5,263 nt of DNA from Hyphomicrobiales bacterium (GTDB lineage: Bacteria; Pseudomonadota; Alphaproteobacteria; Rhizobiales; S144-23). Location: the NCBI GenBank assembly GCA_015494375.1, contig WGBL01000123.1, positions 1 through 5,263 of the forward strand. The letters are read 5' to 3'. Below, in pieces: positions 1 to 5,263 of the stretch (positions are counted from its first letter, which is position 1; every line of letters begins with the position of its first letter). The notes below the pieces were generated by a model. The model did no database searches. It saw nothing but the letters and a program-made list of their open reading frames with translations, and was not told where the DNA came from. Position numbers and translations under genes: made by a program.

Positions 1-1324
1 CGATCAGCTCGTTGGGGTGCTCACTGTCATATTCGGGAGCCATGGCCCAGCCGGCTCGCTCGAGGAAGATGTCTTCCCCACTCTTCTCTGAAGGCCGGTC
101 TGAAGGTCGGCGCGCAATGCGCGTCCTTGCGCTCGGGCTGCGCCTATCCGAGCCTGCTTGCGGTTGATCTCGGCCAAAAGGGGACGGCTGGCGCCCCTGC
201 CCTCTGGTGCGCCCTTTCTCTCGCGCGAAGCCTGTGCCCGCGGGGTCTGGCCTTGTCGCTCTCACCGGGCGTGGCGGCGCGGCGACCACATCGGGGCCGA
301 GCGAGGCCAGCAGCTCGCCGATGGCATTGGGCCTGGTAGCTGGCACCGGTTTTGCGGCCGGCGCGCCCCGGCGCGCCTCGACGGGCCCCTCTGCGAGCCG
401 CAGCGCGACCCTGCTCGCAGCTGCGGTTGGCGCCGTCCTCTCAGGACGCGGCGAGGCAAACGAGCGAGCGGGCGTTGGCGTGGTCGCGGGCGTTGCCGTG
501 CCAAGGCTCGCGAGCACGGGGACGGGCACCGAAAACCTGTCCATTCGTTCAAGCTTGCCCGGCGTTTCCTCCAGCGCGGCCACCATCACGGGCGCCTTTG
601 GGCTGGCACGCAAGGCATGGAAGCTGGCGATCTTTTGCGCAAGGCTTGCGTACTTGCGCCGCGCAACGATGACGTCGCGCTTGGTGATGGGGCGGCCGTC
701 GCGGGGGACATGACGGGTCTTGCCGTTGGGAAAGAGGAGCGCGAGCTCATAGCGCCCCATGCGCGGCCAGTGTCTTACGCGGCCGGTGTCGACATGAATG
801 AAGGGGATGGCCGAGGTGGGATAGTAGCCGACGCCGCCCCGCTCACGCACGAGGGCCGAATAGCGCATCCGCCTGACCGGCACATCGGGAAAGTGGATAT
901 CGGCGGCCTTGCCCAGGATATGGCGGCTGTTTCTGGCCTGGCCGCCCACGGTGCGCCGCAGCATGTTGTTGGTTTTGCGCGAGCGATAGCCGGAGATGAG
1001 ATGGACCGGACGGCGCGAGCCGAGCTCGGTGTGGATCTCCCAGATGATGTCATAGAGCTTGGGATCCATCCGGGTGGCCTCGTTGCGCCGCCAATCGCGG
1101 AAGATCCAGTCGAGCTTTTTGAGAGCGGAGGGGATGTACTTGCCGTCCTTCTTGTAAACGACGGTCAAGGTCTCGCCATTGTGAATATTGTAGATGCTGA
1201 GAACCCGCTCGTCGGCCGCGCTGGCCGGCATATGGGCGCTGCCGCCGGCGAGCAGCAGGGCGAGGCCGGCCACGGCAAGTTGAGCGAAAGCTCTCAAATC
1301 CGGCCAATGCAAAGTCAAGCGCAT
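1..1324 (-). CDS. Secreted DUF882 / M15-like peptidoglycan peptidase (C-terminus cut off by the window edge)
   Basis: The frame stays open from ATG 1324 to the left edge (441 codons, no stop), so the gene is partial. Residues 1-37 look like a Sec signal peptide: basic/polar start, hydrophobic core at about 13-28, and a likely cut after ASA (34-36). Residues 38-205 match DUF882, the group that includes E. coli YcbK/MepK. They open with RVLSIYNIHNGETL, followed by WRRNEATRMDPKL (78-90), SGYRS (111-115), SRHILGKAAD (133-142) and FIHVDTGRVRHW (175-186). H135, D142 and H177 are the expected zinc ligands. YcbK/MepK cuts peptidoglycan cross-links in the periplasm; the same role here is inferred. After about residue 210 comes a long Pro/Ala/Arg-rich tail, probably disordered, with no domain I recognise. 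The start is uncertain: the AAGGGG before ATG sits only 1 nt away, whereas TTG at codon 3 (1318) would have a spacing of about 7 nt. It lies in the same orientation as glcB but 367 bases downstream, so it is probably transcribed separately. Confidence 0.
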   Translation of the reverse strand, partial: MRLTLHWPDLRAFAQLAVAGLALLLAGGSAHMPASAADERVLSIYNIHNGETLTVVYKKDGKYIPSALKKLDWIFRDWRRNEATRMDPKLYDIIWEIHTELGSRRPVHLISGYRSRKTNNMLRRTVGGQARNSRHILGKAADIHFPDVPVRRMRYSALVRERGGVGYYPTSAIPFIHVDTGRVRHWPRMGRYELALLFPNGKTRHVPRDGRPITKRDVIVARRKYASLAQKIASFHALRASPKAPVMVAALEETPGKLERMDRFSVPVPVLASLGTATPATTPTPARSFASPRPERTAPTAAASRVALRLAEGPVEARRGAPAAKPVPATRPNAIGELLASLGPDVVAAPPRPVRATRPDPAGTGFAREKGRTRGQGRQPSPFGRDQPQAGSDRRSPSARTRIARRPSDRPSEKSGEDIFLERAGWAMAPEYDSEHPNELI

Positions 1325-1691
1325 TCCCCTTGCCGAGGTCGATTCGCCATAGTAATTCCGCCATAGCAATGACGGACGACGGCACGCGCGGTCGCTGCCG
1401 CTGGCTGTCGCCAATCGAGCGCGACCGGCAATCATGCCCTTCGCACCGCCCCGCCCCGCCCAACGCCTCATCCCGCACATCAAACGCCACATGCCGAAGC
1501 GGCGAGCCTACGGGGGTGCCGAACCCCGCTCTTTCGTTCGGCCCCCCGCCTATACCTTAAGGCGTGTTTTGGCTATCCGAAGGCGGTCGGCGAACATCGA
1601 GGCCGGCCCAAGCCCAAGGCCATATCCGGGCCGATGGGCCAACCTCTCATACAACCTTGGCGATAATTCGCGCGCGAGTGTTAAGAAGTTC
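1325..1691. other. Intergenic spacer between glcB and the DUF882 gene; no gene supported
   Basis: This spacer of 367 bases lies between the glcB stop codon and the DUF882 start. The open frames crossing it on either strand have no recognisable protein sequence and no good ribosome binding site; several simply continue from frames that overlap glcB. It should contain the DUF882 promoter on the minus strand, but I cannot pick a convincing -35/-10 pair. TTAAGGTATAGG (minus strand, about 1560-1549) is the most AT-rich stretch and a weak candidate. I find no GC hairpin followed by a T run after glcB, so its terminator is not identified. Confidence 0.6.
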
Positions 1692-3878
1692 TCAACCCGC
1701 GCCTTGCAGCCGCTTGGCCTCTCTCCGCCGCGCATAGAGGATCGGCTCGGTGTAGCCATTGCGCTGGGTGCGGCCCGCAAATATGAGATCGCAGGCCGCT
1801 TGAAAGGCGCTGCTCGCCTCGAAGGCGCGGGCCATGGGCCGGTAGGCCGGCTCCCCCGCATTCTGGTCATCGACCACCTTGGCCATGCGCCTTAATGTCT
1901 CCATCACCTGCTCCTTCGAGCAGACGCCGTGGTGGAGCCAATTGGCGATATGCTGGCTCGAGATCCGGAGTGTTGCGCGATCCTCCATGAGCCCGATATC
2001 GTGAATGTCAGGCACCTTCGAGCAGCCGATGCCCTGCTCGACCCAGCGCACGACATAGCCGAGGATGCCTTGGGCGTTGTTCTCAAGTTCCTCGCGGATT
2101 TCGTCCTCGGACCAGTTGCGCCCCTCGGCGAGCGGAATTGCGAGAATATCGTCAAGGCGCGCCCGCTCACGGGTTGCGAGTTCGCGCTGTCGGGCGGCGA
2201 CATCGACCTTGAGATAGTGGATGGCATGGAGCGTCGCCGCCGTGGGCGAGGGCACCCAGGCGGTATTGGCGCCCGCCTCGGGATGGGCGATCTTTTGGGC
2301 CAGCATGTCGGCCATGCGGTCGGGCATGGTCCACATGCCTTTGCCGATCTGGCCCCGCCCGGCAAAGCCGCAGGCCAGCCCCACATCGACATTCCAATCC
2401 TCATAGGCCCGGAGCCAGCGGGCGCTCTTCATCTCGCCCTTGCGAATCATGGCGCCGGCTTCCATTGACGTGTGGATCTCATCGCCGGTGCGATCGAGAA
2501 ATCCGGTGTTGATAAAGACAATGCGCCCGCGGGCGGCGCGGATGCATTCCTTGAGATTGACGGTGGTGCGCCGCTCTTCGTCCATGAGGCCGAGCTTTAT
2601 CGTGCCATGCTCGAGCCCCAGGATGTCCTCGACACGTGCGAGGAGCGCGTCGGTGAACGCCACCTCGTCGGGCCCATGGAGCTTCGGCTTGACGATATAG
2701 AGCGAGCCCTTGCGGCTGTTCCTGAAGGCTCCGGTGCCCTTGAGGTCATGAAGCGCAATGGCCATTGTCGTGAGGCTGTCGAGAAGGCTTTCGGCGATTG
2801 CGCGTCCTTCGCTGTCGCGGACGGCATCGGTCGTCATGTGATCGCTCATGACGCGCACGAGCATGAGACTGCGGCCGGGCAGGGTCTGTGTTGCGCCCGA
2901 GGGCGCGAGCCAGGTCTGGTCGGGCAGGAGCCGACGCTCGACCATGCACCCACCTTTTTCGAAGCGGGCGACGAGATCGCCTTTCATCAGACCGAGCCAG
3001 TTGCGATAGGCGGCCACCTTGTCGGCGGCATCGACCACGGCCACCGAGTCCTCGAAATCAATAATGGTGGTGAGCGCCGCCTCGAGAACCACATCCTGGA
3101 TGCCGGCCTTGTCATTGCGGCCGATGGCACCGGCGCGGTCGATCATGAGCGCAAGGTGAAGGCCGTGGATGCGCAAGAGAATACCTTCGGGGGCATCGGC
3201 GCTGCCACGAAAGCCCACAAACTGTGCCGCGTCCGAAAGGCCTGTCGTCTCGCCGCCCTCAAGGCGCGCCCAAAGGCGGCCGTCTGCGCCGACGCCATAG
3301 GCGACGACATCGCCATGCGAGGCGCCGACAAGCGGCGCCACTTCGTCGAGAAGCGCCCGGACGGCCGCAATCACCTTGGCCCCCCGTTGCGGGTTATACT
3401 CGGCGCCTCTTCGCTCTGCACCGCCCTCTTCGGGGATGGCGTCGGTGCCATAAAGGGCGTCATAGAGGCTGCCCCAGCGGGCATTGGCGGCATTAAGCGC
3501 ATAACGGGCGTTGGTGACCGGCACGACGAGCTGCGGCCCGGCCACTTGCGCGATCTCGTCATCGACATGCCTTGGCGAGATCGTGAAATCTTCACCCCCG
3601 GGCACGAGATAGCCGATCTCCTCGAGAAAGGCCCTGTAGGCTTGGGGATCGATCGCCTCGCCTCGGTGCTCCCGGTGCCAGGCGTCCAGCTTGGCTTGCA
3701 GCGCATCGCGGCGGGCAAGCAGCGCCCGATTGCGCGGGCCGAACTCGTCGATGAGCTGTGCAAGTCCCCTCCAGAAGGTCTCGGGCGCAATGCCAGTGCC
3801 AGGCAGCGCCTCTTGCGAGACGAAATCGTAAAGCGTTCGCGCGACCGACAGTCCATTGGTCTCGATGCGATCGGTCAT
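1692..3878 (-). CDS. glcB: Malate synthase G
   Basis: A complete gene of 728 aa, close to the 723 aa of E. coli GlcB. The enzyme condenses glyoxylate with acetyl-CoA to give malate and CoA in the cytoplasm, for the glyoxylate bypass or glycolate use. Hallmark stretches in order: GPQLVVPVTNARYALNAANA (114-133), DFEDSVAVVDAADK (274-287), NSRKGSLYIVKPKLHGP (387-403), DEERRTTVNLKECIRAARGR (433-452), INTGFLDRTGDEIHTSMEAG (456-475), IGKGMW (511-516), ANTAWVPSPTAATLHA (537-552), GILGYVVRWVEQGIGCSKVP (604-623) and MEDRATLRISSQHIANWLHH (631-650). From remembered E. coli numbering, the catalytic residues correspond to R342, E276, Mg ligands E434 and D462, C619 and the base D633; all are present. An unusual spot is RVMSDHMTTDAV (342-353), where the family usually has RNVG directly after this arginine. 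Start: the frame is open to 4307, but similarity begins at MTDRIETNGL (ATG 3878), preceded by AAGAG (2 nt away) and GGAAAG (13 nt away). Stop TGA at 1694-1692. Confidence 0.97.
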   Translation of the reverse strand: MTDRIETNGLSVARTLYDFVSQEALPGTGIAPETFWRGLAQLIDEFGPRNRALLARRDALQAKLDAWHREHRGEAIDPQAYRAFLEEIGYLVPGGEDFTISPRHVDDEIAQVAGPQLVVPVTNARYALNAANARWGSLYDALYGTDAIPEEGGAERRGAEYNPQRGAKVIAAVRALLDEVAPLVGASHGDVVAYGVGADGRLWARLEGGETTGLSDAAQFVGFRGSADAPEGILLRIHGLHLALMIDRAGAIGRNDKAGIQDVVLEAALTTIIDFEDSVAVVDAADKVAAYRNWLGLMKGDLVARFEKGGCMVERRLLPDQTWLAPSGATQTLPGRSLMLVRVMSDHMTTDAVRDSEGRAIAESLLDSLTTMAIALHDLKGTGAFRNSRKGSLYIVKPKLHGPDEVAFTDALLARVEDILGLEHGTIKLGLMDEERRTTVNLKECIRAARGRIVFINTGFLDRTGDEIHTSMEAGAMIRKGEMKSARWLRAYEDWNVDVGLACGFAGRGQIGKGMWTMPDRMADMLAQKIAHPEAGANTAWVPSPTAATLHAIHYLKVDVAARQRELATRERARLDDILAIPLAEGRNWSEDEIREELENNAQGILGYVVRWVEQGIGCSKVPDIHDIGLMEDRATLRISSQHIANWLHHGVCSKEQVMETLRRMAKVVDDQNAGEPAYRPMARAFEASSAFQAACDLIFAGRTQRNGYTEPILYARRREAKRLQGAG

Positions 3879-3912
3879 GACTCTTTTCTTGCTTTCCTGC
3901 AGTTGCGGCATG

Positions 3913-4106
3913 GCTGCTTGGGCACGCCTACCTGGGCACGGCTGCCTGGATGCCTTTGGCGGCCTCTTTGCACGCCACCCTTGGCGAGTGTCCTCTTGAC
4001 GAGGCCCACTTGGCGAGCACTCGTGGCAGGCGCCCTTGTGGCGAGTGCCCTCGTGTCGAGTGCCCACTTGGCGGGCGTCCTCTTGGCGGATGCCCGCTTT
4101 GTGGTG
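3913..4106. repeat. Degenerate 15-bp tandem repeat array upstream of glcB
   Basis: Read on the plus strand, the unit is approximately GCCCACTTGGCGAGT. Five consecutive units of exactly 15 bp run from 4032 to 4106: GCCCTTGTGGCGAGT, GCCCTCGTGTCGAGT, GCCCACTTGGCGGGC, GTCCTCTTGGCGGAT and GCCCGCTTTGTGGTG. To their left are less regular units of 13-16 bp: 3974-3989, 3990-4003, 4004-4018 (GCCCACTTGGCGAGC) and 4019-4031. More eroded units reach back to about 3913. The array starts about 35 bases before the glcB start codon, so it may be transcribed in the glcB leader, where it would read roughly as ACTCGCCAAGTGGGC. Because the period is a multiple of three, it encodes five-residue periods in every frame. 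Confidence 0.75.
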
Positions 4107-4143
4107 CTGCGTCATGCCCGCGGCTGGCCAAGCGGCTCGATCG

Positions 4144-4190
4144 TGGCATGCCAGCGATTGGCATGCGTAAATTTGGCGTTTGGCATGCCA
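4144..4190. repeat. Three TGGCATGC motifs, two within a perfect 10-bp palindrome
   Basis: The perfect palindrome TGGCATGCCA occurs at 4144-4153 and again at 4181-4190, both followed by G. A third, partial copy, TGGCATGC, lies between them at 4159-4166. The steps between copies are 15 and 22 bases. A locally AT-rich stretch, GTAAATTTGGCGTTT, sits between the second and third copies. Repeated short palindromes upstream of a metabolic gene suit a regulator binding site, but I cannot name the protein. They may instead be remnants of the neighbouring 15-bp array, since the first step equals its period. Confidence 0.5.
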
Positions 4191-4256
4191 GTAGCCGGCG
4201 GCAACCGACCCCACTGGCGCGTCGGGCCCACTTGATGCCCATGACGCCCAAGTCGT

Positions 4257-4268
4257 CAGGGATCCCTG
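4257..4268. repeat. Perfect 12-bp palindrome CAGGGATCCCTG
   Basis: The sequence CAGGGATCCCTG equals its own reverse complement. It lies about 380 bases upstream of the glcB start, in the glcB/tRNA-Glu intergenic region. It could be an operator, but no function can be assigned from sequence alone and a 12-bp palindrome in GC-rich DNA may be chance. Confidence 0.35.
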
Positions 4269-4340
4269 CAACCGCGGGCGGCTCGGGTGCACTCGCCGAT
4301 TCGACATCCGCTAATTCAAGAGTAGAGTTTTTCTTGGAAG

Positions 4341-4369
4341 CGCCCGTTTGTCATCCTAGACAAAGGGCG
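4341..4369. promoter_or_regulatory. Inverted repeat, possible operator or leader hairpin
   Basis: CGCCC-g-TTTGTC is followed by a six-base loop, ATCCTA, then GACAAA-GGGCG. This makes an 11-bp stem with one unpaired G. Neither strand has a T run after the stem, so it is not a standard intrinsic terminator. The inner TTTGTC-N6-GACAAA dyad could be bound by a dimeric regulator. GntR-type regulators such as GlcC control glcB in some bacteria, but the match to any known operator is not established here. Confidence 0.4.
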
Positions 4370-4516
4370 AGAGGCAAGGGGCCAGAGATGAAGGGCGAGC
4401 CACTCGGCTCATCGGGCTCGGGCCGCGGAACCATAGCAGGATGGGAGCAATGACTTGCGCGCAATGCCGAACCAGTTTAGATGTTTGAGCACCCTCGCCA
4501 CTTGTGGACGCTGGGC

Positions 4517-4583
4517 TGAGCGCAGCGCGAGTGGACGGAACGCAGCGATGGCTGAGTGCTGACTGAGCGGCGCGCCGAGTGGG
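4517..4583. repeat. Imperfect direct repeat just upstream of tRNA-Glu
   Basis: TGAGCGCAGCGCGAGTGGA at 4517-4535 recurs as TGAGCGGCGCGCCGAGTGGG at 4564-4583, with one base inserted and a few changes. Between them, 4541-4558 (CGCAGCGATGGCTGAGTG) shares parts of the same unit. GAGTG recurs at 4529, 4554 and 4577, steps of 25 and 23 bases. The block ends about 18 bases before the tRNA, where a promoter would be expected; CACAAT (4592-4597) is a poor -10 candidate there. Confidence 0.4.
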
Positions 4584-4601
4584 TCGAGCGCCACAATCGT
4601 C

Positions 4602-4677
4602 GCTCCCTTCGTCTAGTGGCCTAGGACGCCGGCCTCTCACGCCGGAAACAGGGGTTCGAGTCCCCTAGGGAGCGCCA
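4602..4677 (+). tRNA. tRNA-Glu (anticodon CTC)
   Basis: All arms of the cloverleaf can be drawn. Acceptor GCTCCCT (4602-4608) pairs with AGGGAGC (4667-4673). A D-arm follows with GTCTAGTGGCCTAGGAC. The anticodon stem CCGGC/GCCGG (4629-4633, 4641-4645) encloses the loop CTCTCAC, placing anticodon CTC at 4636-4638, which reads GAG (Glu). The T-arm is AGGGG-TTCGAGT-CCCCT (4650-4666). G4674 is the discriminator base and CCA is encoded at 4675-4677, so the end is 4674 if CCA is left out. It reads toward the LAB_N gene and away from glcB. Its 3' end is repeated several times immediately downstream. Confidence 0.97.
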
Positions 4678-4754
4678 AACATCAGGACGGGAGCGCCAAA
4701 CATCAGGACCGAAGCGCCAAACACGGGGAGGGGAGCGCCGCCGCCCCACATCAG
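4668..4754. repeat. 21-bp tandem repeats copying the tRNA-Glu 3' end
   Basis: The unit begins with the tRNA's own last bases, GGGAGCGCCA, and continues AACATCAGGAC. Unit 1 is 4668-4688 and overlaps the tRNA acceptor strand and CCA. Unit 2 is 4689-4709 and identical to it. Unit 3 is 4710-4730, keeping AAGCGCCAAACA but diverged at both ends. A fourth, decayed unit starts at 4731 with GGGAGCGCC and keeps CACATCAG at its end. The repeats lie between tRNA-Glu and the converging LAB_N gene and have no T run, so they do not look like a standard terminator. Confidence 0.85.
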
Positions 4755-4782
4755 TGCAAGACCCTGATCTAATCGGTCAAGC

Positions 4783-4817
4783 GGGCTCGAGGGGGTGTAA
4801 TCCCTTAGGGAGCGCCA
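4783..4817. repeat. Partial copy of the tRNA-Glu 3' end (possible attachment-site scar or tRNA remnant)
   Basis: TAATCCCTTAGGGAGCGCCA (4798-4817) matches the tRNA's GAGTCCCCTAGGGAGCGCCA (4658-4677) at 17 of 20 positions, with the last 11 identical. Just before it, GGGCTCGAG (4783-4791) resembles the T-arm GGGGTTCGAG, as if about nine bases had been inserted. No anticodon arm or 5' acceptor strand is visible, so it is not a working tRNA. It overlaps the last codons and stop of the LAB_N gene on the other strand. Confidence 0.65.
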
Positions 4818-5185
4818 CGCCCGCCTTCCCTGGAGGGCGCGTCAGGCGGGGCGTCGGTGGAGGCCGAGACCGCCAAGAGCGCCTGTTTCTTATCGCGCCA
4901 GATGAAATAGATATTGCGGGCATAAATGATGAGCCCCATGCCTTGTCCCAGTATGAAAACCGGATCGAGGCGGTGGATGGCATAGGCAAAGAGCATGAGC
5001 CCGCCCGCGAAACTGAAATACCAGAACGTCTCGGGCACGATGGACCGGCGCGCCCGCTCGCTTGCGATCCACTGGATGATAAAGCGCATCGAGAACATGA
5101 GCTGCGCGGCAAAGCCGATGGCGAGCCATATGAGCTCGCCCGTTGAGAGGCTGCCCCACCAATGGGCGAGCTTCGAGAGGTCCAT
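4805..5185 (-). CDS. Small membrane protein with lipid-A-disaccharide synthase N-terminal (LAB_N) domain
   Basis: 126 aa with three likely membrane helices, at about 17-37, 54-72 and 76-96. Signature stretches are FSMRFIIQWIASERARRSIV (31-50), PETFWYFSFAGG (51-62) and QGMGLIIYARNIYFIW (81-96), which fit the LAB_N family (PF07578). In many bacteria this domain is a stand-alone inner-membrane protein near glycosyltransferases of lipid and envelope glycan synthesis. Its biochemical role is not established and it lacks the LpxB catalytic domain, so I give no symbol. Start ATG 5185: GGGGAG lies 9 nt upstream, and an in-frame TGA at 5191-5189 rules out an earlier start. The hydrophilic tail (about 101-126) is divergent, and its last residues GAP-stop (TAA 4807-4805) are read from the reverse complement of a tRNA-Glu 3'-end copy. 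It probably shares a transcript with the gene ending at 5189. Confidence 0.9.
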   Translation of the reverse strand: MDLSKLAHWWGSLSTGELIWLAIGFAAQLMFSMRFIIQWIASERARRSIVPETFWYFSFAGGLMLFAYAIHRLDPVFILGQGMGLIIYARNIYFIWRDKKQALLAVSASTDAPPDAPSREGGRGAP

Positions 5186-5188
5186 GGC

Positions 5189-5263
5189 TCAGCGCTCCCC
5201 ATCGCTTGGGGTCTCGGGAAGGAGAGCGGATGCCGCCCCGCTCCCCACGCTGCTGCTCTCCCC
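5189..5263 (-). CDS. Probable C-terminal end of an upstream gene (partial)
   Basis: From the right edge, one minus-strand frame stays open for 24 codons and ends at TGA 5191-5189, three bases before the LAB_N start codon. The tail reads GESSSVGSGAASALLPETPS then DGER-stop, a low-complexity Ser/Gly/Ala-rich end with no recognisable domain. The tight TGA-GCC-ATG junction, with the LAB_N ribosome binding site inside the last codons of this frame, suggests an operon. LAB_N genes often follow a family-2 glycosyltransferase, which is the natural guess, but nothing in these 75 bases shows it. Confidence 0.4.
   Translation of the reverse strand, partial: GESSSVGSGAASALLPETPSDGER

Larger units (their letters stand above)
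3879..4601. other. Intergenic region between glcB and tRNA-Glu, rich in repeats and palindromes, no gene supported
   Basis: These 723 bases separate the diverging glcB (minus) and tRNA-Glu (plus). I see no recognisable protein. The glcB frame stays open upstream of its start to 4307, and a plus-strand frame stays open over glcB into this region, but both look like effects of GC-rich, periodic sequence. The region must hold the promoters of both flanking genes. I cannot assign them firmly; TTGCGC (about 4455) and TAGATG (about 4478), 17 nt apart on the plus strand, are the best weak pair, and would give the tRNA a leader of over 100 nt. It contains the 15-bp array, the TGGCATGC motifs, two further dyads and a repeated block before the tRNA, listed separately. 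Confidence 0.6.

Noticed and set aside
158..1366. Plus-strand open frame of 402 codons
   Set aside because: It is in exact antisense codon register with the DUF882 gene, whose domain motifs are clear on the minus strand.
1547..1568. Terminator-like hairpin CGCCT-N8-AGGCG followed by TGTTTT
   Set aside because: The stem is only 5 bp and the T run is on the plus strand, where no gene ends. It cannot terminate glcB, which is read on the minus strand.
1434..1895. Plus-strand frame of 153 codons across the glcB 3' end
   Set aside because: Half of it is antisense to glcB, the rest is Arg/Pro-rich spacer, and there is no ribosome binding site or recognisable domain.
3913..4106. CRISPR array
   Set aside because: The 15-bp units are directly adjacent with no spacers of constant length, they are degenerate, and no cas gene is present.
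2472..4235. Plus-strand open frame of 587 codons
   Set aside because: It runs antisense to glcB over almost all its length, and glcB is unmistakable. GC-rich codon use keeps the opposite strand open. The protein sequence resembles no family except the short repeat-derived stretch at its end.
3879..4307. A 143-residue N-terminal extension of malate synthase G
   Set aside because: The frame is open, but the extension is Arg/Gln/His-rich repeat translation with no similarity to the enzyme. The family's N-terminus fits ATG 3878, and the total would be far longer than usual.
4678..4804. A second tRNA gene after tRNA-Glu
   Set aside because: Only a degenerate T-arm and 3' acceptor strand can be seen near 4783-4817. 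No D-arm, anticodon arm or matching 5' acceptor strand is found.

Overview
The window is GC-rich and looks like ordinary chromosomal DNA of an alphaproteobacterium, probably Hyphomicrobiales. That placement rests on gene content, meaning a DUF882 envelope protein, malate synthase G, a small LAB_N-domain membrane protein and a tRNA-Glu with encoded CCA. I could not test it by alignment. I see no phage, transposase, CRISPR, toxin-antitoxin or defence gene.

Layout from left to right. Positions 1-1324 (minus) hold the N-terminal 441 residues of a secreted DUF882 / M15-like peptidase that runs off the left edge. Positions 1325-1691 are a spacer with no supportable gene. Positions 1692-3878 (minus) hold a complete glcB (malate synthase G, 728 aa) with its catalytic residues in place. 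Positions 3879-4601 are a 723-base intergenic region rich in short repeats and palindromes, including a degenerate 15-bp tandem array at 3913-4106 just upstream of glcB. A tRNA-Glu(CTC) lies at 4602-4677 (plus), followed directly by 21-bp tandem repeats that copy its 3' end. Positions 4805-5185 (minus) hold a 126-aa LAB_N-domain membrane protein, and its stop codon lies inside one more tRNA-3'-end-like copy. At 5189-5263 (minus) there is the probable C-terminal tail of a further gene, in line with LAB_N.

The genes are not one functional pathway. glcB condenses glyoxylate with acetyl-CoA for C2 growth or glycolate use, the DUF882 protein probably trims peptidoglycan, and the LAB_N protein belongs to lipid/glycan envelope biology and probably follows another gene in a short operon. 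The proteins themselves are familiar. The unusual material is non-coding: the 15-bp array before glcB, and the repeated tRNA 3' ends that extend into the end of the LAB_N gene. I found no convincing new multi-gene system.
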